DNA from: Fulvivirgaceae bacterium JP3-4
GTDB lineage: Bacteria; Bacteroidota; Bacteroidia; Cytophagales; Cyclobacteriaceae
NCBI GenBank assembly: GCA_029309925.1
Contig: JARKND010000004.1
Coordinates: forward strand, 682,001-746,000
Reading direction: 5' to 3'
Length of the DNA: 64,000 nucleotides
Position numbers and translations under genes: made by a program
The notes under the pieces: model-generated
What the model saw: only the letters and a program-made list of their open reading frames with translations
What the model was told of the DNA's origin: nothing
Database searches by the model: none
In this document: positions 28,544 to 36,523 of the stretch, piece after piece
Position numbering within the stretch: position 1 is the first letter of the stretch
Layout of the letters: every line of letters begins with the position of its first letter

Positions 28544-28565
28544 GTAAGATTAACGTAAGATTAAC
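28544..28565. repeat. Tandem 11-bp direct repeat upstream of the adhesin operon
   Basis: GTAAGATTAAC occurs twice with no spacer. An 11-bp period places both copies on the same face of the helix, as in direct-repeat sites of response regulators. It lies about 40 bp upstream of the candidate -33 element of the adhesin operon. Binding by a regulator is inference. Confidence 0.4.
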
Positions 28566-28794
28566 CGGGTTGGCCGAAGCCAAACAATAAACGCGAAGGG
28601 ATTTTGACCGATTTCAGCCATAAACCGCTTCGAACAGCCATCCATAAAATCCGCGCCATAGGAAAATTATGCCCCACATTCTTGCTTTTCAACACAGGCA
28701 GCGGATGTGAGATATTATAAAAAATGGAAGTTTTTCCGGACGGAATTTTGAACACTTGCAGCGCCCGGGGACGAAGATAGATTCACATCGGCAT

Positions 28795-31422
28795 CTATTC
28801 TGTCTTGAGCACTTCTGCCGGATTTGTTTTAGCAACCTTGAAGGTCTGGGAGCCGATCATCAATAGCGCAATTGCCAGAATCACCGCCACGCCTATAGCA
28901 AATTCAGCCACGCCCATAGGCGCATGATTTGCGACCTGCGGTAACATGAACTGATCGTAAAAAAGAAAAGTAATCGGCAACCCTATTGCTGCCGCAATTA
29001 TCAGCAACACAAAAAATCCTTTTCCAAGCAACAGAAGTATTCCCGTCTCCGAAGCTCCAAGGACTTTTCGGATGCTCACTTCTTTCATTCTCGTCTCGGT
29101 TGTATAGACGACCATACCCAACAAGCCGATAGACGAAATCGTAATCACCAGAAATGCAATAAAACCTCCCAGCTTGATTGACGCCTGCAGTCCCTGGAAA
29201 CTTTCTTCGATCTGGTCATCATAGAACTGCGCATCAGCCGGATGCACGGGGTCGATTTCTTTCCAGATGGCATCAATCTTGGCTTTGGTCGCAATCCAGT
29301 CTTCTGACAGGATTTTCACGTTCAGATAATCGACATCCGTTGACTGGCGCAGTGCAACCTCCTTGTTTGTGCGATTGTTTGCACGTCCGTATTCGAAATC
29401 GTCAACCACACCAACAATCGTCAATGGCTTGCCATCAGCCCGCACGATCTCGCCCAACGCTTTTGCGGGATCATCGGGATAGATATCAAATTTTTTCAGC
29501 AGGTGTTTATTGACGATGATTTCCGATTCCACAGCGGAGTCGGGACGCGGCATGAAATTCCTGCCCGCAACGAGTTCAATCTCATGAAGCGGAATGAAAT
29601 TTTCATCAATGCGGTTGAAAAAAACCATGCTGGAGTCCTGTGGATGCTTGTCATATTTCATCGTGAAGCCGTAGTAGTTGCCGATGCTCATCACGGTAGC
29701 TGACCGCGAAATCTTTTGCACCTCAGGCAACTCCTCCAACTGTTGTTGGAGCAATTCAGGCTTATTGCCCTGCAACCGGATATTGATGATGTTCGCGGTT
29801 GTAAAACCAAGATCATACGCAAGAAAATGCTTGTATTGTTTGTAGAGGACAACCGTTCCGGTAATAAAAATGATCGATAACGTGTATTGAAAAACGATCA
29901 GCACTTTCCGCATCGTCACTCCCTTGATCACGTTTTTAGTTGCCAGATTCTTGAGCACCTGGATCGCGTTAAGTTTTGAGAAGAACAGCGCAGGGACTAA
30001 TCCGGCAAAAATGCCAACCACCACGGCAAACATAATGAACAAGAAAACGAGCTTTGGCGACAGGTCAAGAACGAGCAGTGTCTGCAGTGAATACTCCATG
30101 CTGACAAAATGTGGTTTGATCAGAAGAAAGATCAGGAACGCAAGCACCAGGGCCATCAATGAAATAATAACCGACTCGACAATGAACTGCGCAGCTACAT
30201 GGCTACGAAGAGCTCCGATCGTTTTACGGATTCCCACTTCCTTGGACCGCTTGAAGGACCGGGCCACACTCAGGTTCGTATAATTGAAGCAAGCAGAAAG
30301 GATTACAATGAACGTGAGGATGCTGAAGATGTAGAGTACCGTCTTGCCGATGACCGGCCCCATTTGGTTGCCGCGATTTTCTCCGGCCACGATCCCTACC
30401 ATCGGCTCAACATCAAGCTGGATGTGGGTTAGCTTAACAGTCTTGTCTTCGGCTTCACTCAGCTTGTTTAAATTTTTACGCAGGTCATCGAGGTTTGCAT
30501 TTTCAGGCATCAGCAGGTACGTGTAAGTACTCCACATGTTGTCCCATTTCATTTCGTGCTCGTTGTTTTTCTGCGTTATCTCACGCGTGCTCAAAGAGCC
30601 CAGCATGTCAAATTTGATATGCGAGAACGTTGGTACATCCTCAACAATTCCGGTAACGGTATATTCATGTTCGTCAACCTTCACCGTCTTGCCGAGCGGA
30701 TTGGAATCGTCAAAAAGCTTGCGGGCAGACTCCTCCGTGAGCACCAGTGAAAAAGGTGATTTCAACGCGGTCCCGGCATTACCCTGCAGCAGGTTGAATG
30801 AAAATACTTTAAAGAACGACTCGTCCGCCATCAAGCCGCGCAGGGGAATCGTCTTTTCTCCAGCCGTCAGATCACCCGAAAAATTGCCGCGGAGGATTGC
30901 TACGTCCTCCAGGCCGGTAAACGTTTCCTTGATCTGCTTTGCAGCGCGAAGAGAAGTTGTCGCATGATAATCGCTGTCCTGGCGTTTGTTGTATTCATAC
31001 CGGCTGATCACGCGGAAGATCCGATTGTGTTTTTCGTGAAACTTGTCGTACGACAAGACATCATTCAGCATGCTGATCATGAGCAATCCAACGGACATGC
31101 TGATGGCCAGACCTGCAATGTTTATAGCGGAGAAAAATTTGTTGCGGTAAATATTCCGGCTCGATGTTTTGATGTAGCTGATCAGCATAATGTAGTGGAT
31201 TAGGGAGTTGACGAAAGACGGTTTACGGATGGTATAGCTTCGGAAAAACTTGATCACATCGATCATGTACACGAGCCTCGCGCGAAACGCACCTTTTGAT
31301 CTGGCGTTTCGATCGAAATATTCCTGCAGATCACCTTCCAGATCTTCAAGCAGTTCGGGTTTGCAGTACCACGCGAGGAATTTCCGCGCCCAGCCTGGGG
31401 GTTGTACCTGTTGACTTTTCAT
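28795..31422 (-). CDS. MacB/FtsX-type ABC transporter permease with prefix domain
   Basis: This 875-residue membrane protein begins with a permease-prefix domain (PPGWARKFLAWYCKPELLEDLEGD), found in permeases paired with PadR regulators. Two MacB_PCD/FtsX halves follow: a first span near residues 103-123 (AINIAGLAISMSVGLLMI), a periplasmic domain, a three-span group at about 370-480 (ARSFKRSKEVGIRKTIGA), a second first-span (VLIVFQYTLSIIFITGTVVLY), another periplasmic domain and a final group (TRMKEVSIRKVLGASETGILLLL). No ATPase gene is adjacent. Members export antibiotics, peptides or lipoproteins, or act mechanically on envelope proteins. Its ATG overlaps the PadR stop by 1 bp (TGATG), so the two are one transcription and translation unit. 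Confidence 0.9.
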   Translation of the reverse strand: MKSQQVQPPGWARKFLAWYCKPELLEDLEGDLQEYFDRNARSKGAFRARLVYMIDVIKFFRSYTIRKPSFVNSLIHYIMLISYIKTSSRNIYRNKFFSAINIAGLAISMSVGLLMISMLNDVLSYDKFHEKHNRIFRVISRYEYNKRQDSDYHATTSLRAAKQIKETFTGLEDVAILRGNFSGDLTAGEKTIPLRGLMADESFFKVFSFNLLQGNAGTALKSPFSLVLTEESARKLFDDSNPLGKTVKVDEHEYTVTGIVEDVPTFSHIKFDMLGSLSTREITQKNNEHEMKWDNMWSTYTYLLMPENANLDDLRKNLNKLSEAEDKTVKLTHIQLDVEPMVGIVAGENRGNQMGPVIGKTVLYIFSILTFIVILSACFNYTNLSVARSFKRSKEVGIRKTIGALRSHVAAQFIVESVIISLMALVLAFLIFLLIKPHFVSMEYSLQTLLVLDLSPKLVFLFIMFAVVVGIFAGLVPALFFSKLNAIQVLKNLATKNVIKGVTMRKVLIVFQYTLSIIFITGTVVLYKQYKHFLAYDLGFTTANIINIRLQGNKPELLQQQLEELPEVQKISRSATVMSIGNYYGFTMKYDKHPQDSSMVFFNRIDENFIPLHEIELVAGRNFMPRPDSAVESEIIVNKHLLKKFDIYPDDPAKALGEIVRADGKPLTIVGVVDDFEYGRANNRTNKEVALRQSTDVDYLNVKILSEDWIATKAKIDAIWKEIDPVHPADAQFYDDQIEESFQGLQASIKLGGFIAFLVITISSIGLLGMVVYTTETRMKEVSIRKVLGASETGILLLLGKGFFVLLIIAAAIGLPITFLFYDQFMLPQVANHAPMGVAEFAIGVAVILAIALLMIGSQTFKVAKTNPAEVLKTE

Positions 31423-31754
31423 CAGATATTCTTTAATGAGAAATCAGGAATAAGACTCCACAACTGATCGCGCACTTCTTTTGATTTAAGGAGTGCTGCC
31501 TTACCCGCACTGGTGATGGTGTAAAACCTTTTGCGTTTCCCACCGCGCACGCTGGTCGCCTCTCCGAGCGCACTTTTCACATACCCTTTTTCTTCCAACC
31601 TGTTGAGGACGGCATGCACCACTCCAAGTTTTACAGCTCGTCCCGTTCGTTTTTCCAGTTCATCGCAGATGCCGACACTATAGGCATCATTCACCAGCGC
31701 AGCGATGGTGAGCAGCACGAGTTCTTCAAATTCCCCGAGGTTTGTTCCTTTCAT
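31422..31754 (-). CDS. PadR-family transcriptional regulator
   Basis: This 110-residue winged-helix protein begins MKGTNLGEFEELVLLTIA and continues with VGICDELEKRTGRAVKLGVVHAVLNRLEEKGYV and the wing GGKRKRFYTITSAGKAAL, the PadR core. It is of the short class that accompanies permease-prefix transporters in Bacteroidota and is expected to repress its own operon. Two identical 12-bp direct repeats in its upstream region (31775-31786 and 31806-31817) are candidate operators. It is the first gene of the PadR-permease unit. Confidence 0.9.
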   Translation of the reverse strand: MKGTNLGEFEELVLLTIAALVNDAYSVGICDELEKRTGRAVKLGVVHAVLNRLEEKGYVKSALGEATSVRGGKRKRFYTITSAGKAALLKSKEVRDQLWSLIPDFSLKNI

Positions 31755-31774
31755 AGGACTATAATATCAGTAAA

Positions 31775-31817
31775 TGTATGTAAAATTGGAGATAAAAGTC
31801 AATTTTGTATGTAAAAT
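31775..31817. promoter_or_regulatory. Paired direct repeats, candidate PadR operator
   Basis: TGTATGTAAAAT occurs at 31775-31786 and again at 31806-31817, 31 bp apart, about three helical turns. The pair begins 21 bp upstream of the padR-type ATG (31754) and would overlap its promoter. PadR dimers commonly bind sites rich in ATGT/ACAT near their own gene; recognition here is inferred. Confidence 0.45.
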
Positions 31818-31904
31818 ATCCAAGTAACGTAGATTATGAGGTTGTATACCGGCAATTGTTGATACGACTTTGGGGTTAAAGACCTTCTTGTAAGCTGTGC
31901 TCTG

Positions 31905-32036
31905 ATGCAGTACTGGAAAAATCGCTGGTTAAAAAAAACCGATATCCAAAAACTTCCAGAAGATCAAAAGAACATCGTCACCGCTTTGCTCGATGCTTTT
32001 CTCCGGGATTACCAGGCGAAAACTTATGCTCATTGA
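31905..32036 (+). pseudogene. Possible C-terminal remnant of an HTH regulator
   Basis: A 43-codon frame starting at the ATG at 31905 encodes MQYWKNRWLKKTDIQKLPED followed by a helix (NIVTALLDAFLRDYQAKTYAH). The QKLPEDQK ... LLDAFLRDYQAK pattern resembles the C-terminal helix of small XRE-type regulators, where LPEE..K....LLDAFIRDAKAK is common. No helix-turn-helix part is visible upstream: the frame closes at a TGA near 31860. This suggests a decayed gene whose 5' part was deleted. It lies in the gap next to the putative toxin-immunity pair and converges with it. It could also be a real very short gene. Confidence 0.35.
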
Positions 32037-32057
32037 TTTTTTCTAAGCGCAAGGACC

Positions 32058-32648
32058 TTATTTTTTCCAATTGAGGTGAATGCTAGAAATCTTAAATGTG
32101 GAATCTGTTCTCACAACTTCAACTTCACTCTTTGTAAATGGCTTGCCATTGATTGTAATCTGAACTGTAAAGATTGCTGCTGAGTTACCATTGTCAGTTT
32201 CTGTTGCATCTACAATATTGAACCCATCAATGTCTTCACCTTGTCCTCCAACCCAGTTATCGTACCATAAATAATCACATGCTCGAATATTAAATTGTGA
32301 TTCTGGCTCAGAGTCCCAAGACACTTTTTGCATTTCAGCATTACATGCCTTTAATTTTTCTACTTGTGCGGCCTTAAACTTTTCTGAGAAAAAAGGTATA
32401 CCACGAAGGCGTTTCTTCAAATCATCAATATCGAAAATGTAAGATTTCGGAGCTACCTTTTTGTACGTTGGAACTTGATAATAGCTTGGGCCTCGCAATT
32501 TTGTTTCATTGATATACCAGGTAAAGAACTCATTAACAACGGTGCGTTTAGCAATACTATCATCATCATGAGTAGCAGGCTGAGAGTTGCATGAGGTTGC
32601 TAGAGACAAAGCGAAAGCTGAGGCTATTATTTTCTTGACTATTTTCAT
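32058..32648 (-). CDS. Lipoprotein, candidate immunity protein of the adjacent toxin
   Basis: This 196-residue protein has a lipoprotein signal (FALSLATSC with Cys20). The mature part resembles small DUF3828/NTF2-like periplasmic proteins: a first helix (VNEFFTWYINETKL), then IDDLKKRLRGIPFFSEKF, DYLWYDNWVGG and a C-terminal sheet (AAIFTVQITINGKPFTKSEVEVV, FKISSIHLNWKK). Its start is 6 bp after the stop of the large metallopeptidase/papain-like protein, which suggests coupling. A lipidated periplasmic partner directly after a gene with a C-terminal hydrolase domain is the usual arrangement of an immunity gene. The DNA is AT-richer than the upstream part of the neighbour, as in exchangeable toxin-immunity cassettes. 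The immunity role is inferred from context. Confidence 0.6.
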   Translation of the reverse strand: MKIVKKIIASAFALSLATSCNSQPATHDDDSIAKRTVVNEFFTWYINETKLRGPSYYQVPTYKKVAPKSYIFDIDDLKKRLRGIPFFSEKFKAAQVEKLKACNAEMQKVSWDSEPESQFNIRACDYLWYDNWVGGQGEDIDGFNIVDATETDNGNSAAIFTVQITINGKPFTKSEVEVVRTDSTFKISSIHLNWKK

Positions 32649-32654
32649 TGTTCA

Positions 32655-35600
32655 TTATTTTGGGATGCTCGGTCTAACAATTGTTACCGTATAAGTCCTG
32701 TCATATGAAGTACCTTCTCTATATCTCCCTGTTAATCTTCCATCCTCTTGCAGACACAATTTATTATTATCGCTCGAGCCGATATCCAGATTGCTTGTCT
32801 GTGGATCGAAATAGAGATAACACTTGATGCCGTTTTCGATTTTTCTACCGACAATAACGATCCAGTGATCAGTCGTTTCATCGTAATTGCCGGTATGTCC
32901 GGATTTCCAATCAACTCCGACTATTATCGGTTTGCTATTATCTAAGTGAGCATCTATGAGTACTACTCCTTGCCTGATTCGACTCTGAACAACAAGATTC
33001 TCTTCACTATCATACTTGGTCATCTGGATTGCAGTTGTATCAGCTGAACTGACTGGGGTATAACCAGCAGACTCCAGCATTTCTTTAGATCTCCTAAAAC
33101 ATCCGACCGGATCACTTGGATCGTAACCGAAGAATGTAACATCTTCTTTCAATGAAACATCTTTTAGTTCGCCAAACAAATATTTTTTCAGTGCTTCCTT
33201 CTTTTCTAAAAACTTATCTTCATCTTCTGACAACAGGACTTTCAAAACAATCCGCTCTCCATTTTTAAAAGCAAACCCTCTTTGATGCATTGTTCCTCCA
33301 AGTGTTGAAGCCACCTGTTCATCATAATCAAGATACAATCTCGGATCGATCCTATATTCTTCATCGGCAGTGCCTGTGAAATGGATACTTATCTGGTTGT
33401 AATCAATGTCATCGATTTCGATGCTGTTTGCATTGCGTACTCGGTTACTTGCCGAATATGGCATTTTGCCAGTCAGTACTTTATTGGTTTGATAGGCTTC
33501 CTTAATCGCATTAAGCTTTTTCAGCACATCGTCACAATCATCAAAAATGCCGACACACGGCATACTCGCCCCCTCCTCATCATCCTGCAACCACCCAATC
33601 ATGCTCTCCGGGTTATGCACATAGTCCCACTGAAACTTTTTCAGCTCATCGCCTCCGTTGTAGTCCATCAGGTTTTGGGTGGAGCCTTTTGTGACTGAAA
33701 ACTGATCGAAGGTGTGGCGGAGGTTGAACGCACCGTGGCCGAGTTCGTGGGCGATGGTGCGGATGATGGTTTCGTTGTTTGATGGTGAAAGCTTTTCGTA
33801 GAACACATACCCGAAAGCTCTCTTAAAAGGCATGAAGGCATCGAAGCGGAAGCTCGTTCCTTTGATCAGGAAAATGTAGAATGCGTCCTTGTCGTAAGCA
33901 GGCGTTGCCTCCTTATATGCACGATTGAACTCGCGCATCTTCTTGTTGTAGCTGGCGAGATTGCCGGATTCTTCTTCATCGAGGTTTTTGATAAGGCTTT
34001 CTGCGATGTTGAATCTGTTCGCGATCGTTACCTGCCAACCTGCCACAGCCTGGCCGTAAATCGCGTTGAGCTTTGATGTGATCTCCGGGCCAGTCAACAT
34101 GGGTTCAGCGTTAACGGGCACGACAATTAATTTCTTCTGAATGAATTCGTAGGTCGCAATTTTCAGCTTGCCGGGAACTACTTCCGATTCCTGCGAACTT
34201 CCGCTTTCCTTCAGCTTCGCGGAAGCGGTGAGTTCCTGCGTGTCGCCTTCGAATCCTCCCGGGAAAACAACTTTCGCAGCGTTAAGTTCTGTACCGGGTT
34301 GTGTTGCCACGGTCTGCGCTTCGATCTTCAGTCCGACTTTTCTCGGAAACGTATTGGGACCTACGGCAACTGCATCTACAAAGGCCTGCTTGCCCTGCTC
34401 GACTGCCTTCCATGCGATCTTGTAATCCTTGTTGTTGACTGTGCTGCTTGTCGGTGTTGGAAAGGTATTGTCAGGATCAAACCCATAGTGAGCTGATTGG
34501 TTTTCTTTAAACGTTACAACAAAATTGAGCGAGTCTCTTGACGAATACGTTCCGGCAATCGCGGCCTCTGCTTTTGAAATTGTTCCATCTTTATTCACCG
34601 TCCAGGTGTTCCCCGCAGCATCTTTTACAATCATTTCCTGCTTCTCTCCGGTTGTATTATTCGTTTTCTGTTCAAAAATCTGCGCAGCGCCACCTTCATC
34701 AATGACGACAATCTTTCCTTGACTGTTCACATACACACTGTCGACTATGCCATTGATAATAATAAAGTTCGAACTGGCAAGCAGTTGGGCGGAATCGAGC
34801 ACCGGCTTGTTCTCACCGATCTTCTTCATTTCCTCGATAAGCTTGCTCATGGTGTTATTGACATCAGTTATAGTTTTCACCGAGCCTGTTACGAGCACAT
34901 ATTCTGCGTTGAATGTGCCGGAAAAGGATACGGCTACGTTCGCATTGTTGAAAGCCTTCACACGCATGTATCCTGTTCCGGAAAATCCTCCTGGCGTTCC
35001 GGTGGTGGTTGCCTCAGTTACGAGCACATGGTTGAAGTGGTGGCTCTTGAAAATATCTCCGGGGTTGAGGTATTGCAGCGGAGTTGTCATCTGCGGAAGC
35101 TCGTTGACATAAGGGCTGCCGCACTGATAAGTGGAATCCGCCATTGGGAGCGTGGTGCTGTGGCGCTGACTGAAAGTGTAGTCACTGACTTGTCTGCCGG
35201 ATTCTGATCTTACCTGGATGTCATAAGAGGTATTGTTTCTTAACGAGCCGAGCGTGTGGTAATAATTTGTGGTTACATCTTCATACCACATCGTTCCGCC
35301 TACGGGCCGGTAACGCACGCGGAAGCGTTCAGGGATTTCTCCAACAGTCGAAGCCTCCCATCGCATCGATATCGTGGTGGCATTTGCAAACTCTTTGCGA
35401 ACATTCTGCGGCATCTCGATCGCATCGCCAAACTGGAATGCGAATACTTCACTTTTTCCATTGTTCCTGAAAAGATCTCGCCCTTCCGTATCACGGGCTT
35501 GCACCTGCCAGGCATACTTCCGGCCTGGGATCAGCAGCGGTGCATCGGCTCCGTAGACAATCTGGGTTTGACGCGTTTCAACTTCATATAATGGAGTCTG

Positions 35601-36296
35601 TGAAAGAAATGCATCGTTAGGATTTCTGTTGCTCGGCCAGATCTCAATCAAACGGAAAACATATTCAGTTGTGAACGCTGAATTGGGAGATGACAGATGC
35701 CTCGGTGTCCATGAAAACGGAATGTTGGTAGGATCTGTAAGTCGCACCTTCGCGTTATTATTCGGCAGATTCAGTAGTGGCGCATCATTAAACACTATCC
35801 ATGCCGTTGTGAACCCCTTGTTACTCACAACGGTGCCGCGGTTGTAATCGAGCACTTCAACACTAAATCTATAGACACCTTCCGGAATCTTCCCGGTACG
35901 CTGGTATTCACTTCGGCTGAAGCCAATGAAGTCTAAATTTCTCGGGTCGAGGTATTCGATCAGGTCATCGCCATATAATAAAAGAGGGCTGCCTCCATCT
36001 ATCGTGATCGGCTGATAAGCAACATTTGGCTTTGACCGCACTGTGACGCCCACGCCATCGATAGTGAGTCGCAGCTTCACGCGATAATTCATGAGGGACG
36101 CATCGTTGCTGCGGATGGTCACGCTGATGCGATGGGCACCGGGTGCTGTGTAGTCTGAAAGATTGCCGGAGTACGGAGGAATTAAATTGACCTGCGATTG
36201 AATGGGAAACACCTGCGCCTGCGAGTTGACCGCAAAACACAACAACCAAAGATACGGTAACCAGAATTTTCGCATGTCCATCCAAGTTGAGCGCAT
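32655..36296 (-). CDS. TANFOR/FN3/metallopeptidase/papain-like polymorphic toxin candidate
   Basis: This 1213-residue exported protein can start at 36296, 36281 or 36275; all lead into the signal MRKFWLPYLWLLCFAVNSQA. Residues about 25-300 match the TANFOR-type N-terminal region of large Bacteroidota surface proteins (SGNLSDYTAPGAHRISVTI; GIPFSWTP-like strand IPFSWTPRH). An FN3 domain follows (about 305-390), then a long sandwich region. A zinc-peptidase motif HELGHGAFNLRH occupies 850-861 (His850, Glu851, His854, possibly His861). The C-terminal about 150 residues look papain-like: Cys1066 (VGCFRRSKEML), His1144 (TDHWIVIVG) and Asp1164 (YFDPQTS). An internal protease before a C-terminal hydrolase is typical of polymorphic toxins that release their tip by autocleavage. 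No standard T9SS tail is present. Toxicity is inferred. Confidence 0.7.
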   Translation of the reverse strand: MRSTWMDMRKFWLPYLWLLCFAVNSQAQVFPIQSQVNLIPPYSGNLSDYTAPGAHRISVTIRSNDASLMNYRVKLRLTIDGVGVTVRSKPNVAYQPITIDGGSPLLLYGDDLIEYLDPRNLDFIGFSRSEYQRTGKIPEGVYRFSVEVLDYNRGTVVSNKGFTTAWIVFNDAPLLNLPNNNAKVRLTDPTNIPFSWTPRHLSSPNSAFTTEYVFRLIEIWPSNRNPNDAFLSQTPLYEVETRQTQIVYGADAPLLIPGRKYAWQVQARDTEGRDLFRNNGKSEVFAFQFGDAIEMPQNVRKEFANATTISMRWEASTVGEIPERFRVRYRPVGGTMWYEDVTTNYYHTLGSLRNNTSYDIQVRSESGRQVSDYTFSQRHSTTLPMADSTYQCGSPYVNELPQMTTPLQYLNPGDIFKSHHFNHVLVTEATTTGTPGGFSGTGYMRVKAFNNANVAVSFSGTFNAEYVLVTGSVKTITDVNNTMSKLIEEMKKIGENKPVLDSAQLLASSNFIIINGIVDSVYVNSQGKIVVIDEGGAAQIFEQKTNNTTGEKQEMIVKDAAGNTWTVNKDGTISKAEAAIAGTYSSRDSLNFVVTFKENQSAHYGFDPDNTFPTPTSSTVNNKDYKIAWKAVEQGKQAFVDAVAVGPNTFPRKVGLKIEAQTVATQPGTELNAAKVVFPGGFEGDTQELTASAKLKESGSSQESEVVPGKLKIATYEFIQKKLIVVPVNAEPMLTGPEITSKLNAIYGQAVAGWQVTIANRFNIAESLIKNLDEEESGNLASYNKKMREFNRAYKEATPAYDKDAFYIFLIKGTSFRFDAFMPFKRAFGYVFYEKLSPSNNETIIRTIAHELGHGAFNLRHTFDQFSVTKGSTQNLMDYNGGDELKKFQWDYVHNPESMIGWLQDDEEGASMPCVGIFDDCDDVLKKLNAIKEAYQTNKVLTGKMPYSASNRVRNANSIEIDDIDYNQISIHFTGTADEEYRIDPRLYLDYDEQVASTLGGTMHQRGFAFKNGERIVLKVLLSEDEDKFLEKKEALKKYLFGELKDVSLKEDVTFFGYDPSDPVGCFRRSKEMLESAGYTPVSSADTTAIQMTKYDSEENLVVQSRIRQGVVLIDAHLDNSKPIIVGVDWKSGHTGNYDETTDHWIVIVGRKIENGIKCYLYFDPQTSNLDIGSSDNNKLCLQEDGRLTGRYREGTSYDRTYTVTIVRPSIPK

Positions 36297-36429
36297 CTTT
36301 GGATGACATGGTGCGAAGCTATGAAGAGATCGTCAACGGAGCAGCGTGGGTGAGAAGATTATTCATGCCGGGAAAATTTCAAATGATATTCTGACAAGTT
36401 CATTGGAAAATATTTTCAGGGTATTCAAC

Positions 36430-36453
36430 GTAACTTTTGCATGCAAAAGTTAC
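36430..36453. promoter_or_regulatory. Perfect 24-bp palindrome
   Basis: The 12-mer GTAACTTTTGCA is followed at once by its exact reverse complement, giving a perfect 24-bp palindrome with no loop. It lies between the stop of the second GH26 gene (36524) and the start of the TANFOR protein (36296), 134 bp upstream of that start. Perfect dyads of this size suit a dimeric regulator better than a terminator, which would need a loop. The half-site CAAAAGTTAC also occurs within the adhesin operon promoter (28472-28481). The rest of 36297-36523 shows no gene. Confidence 0.5.
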
Positions 36454-36523
36454 ACTCCTACCTACTAAGGAGGCCTCGATCTCCTTTTAGAAAATCAACT
36501 TCATTTCATAACAGCGCCCGTAC

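Noticed and set aside
28561-28755. 64-codon minus-strand frame in the gap before the adhesin operon
   Set aside because: No recognisable domain, signal or start site; the gap is better explained as control DNA.
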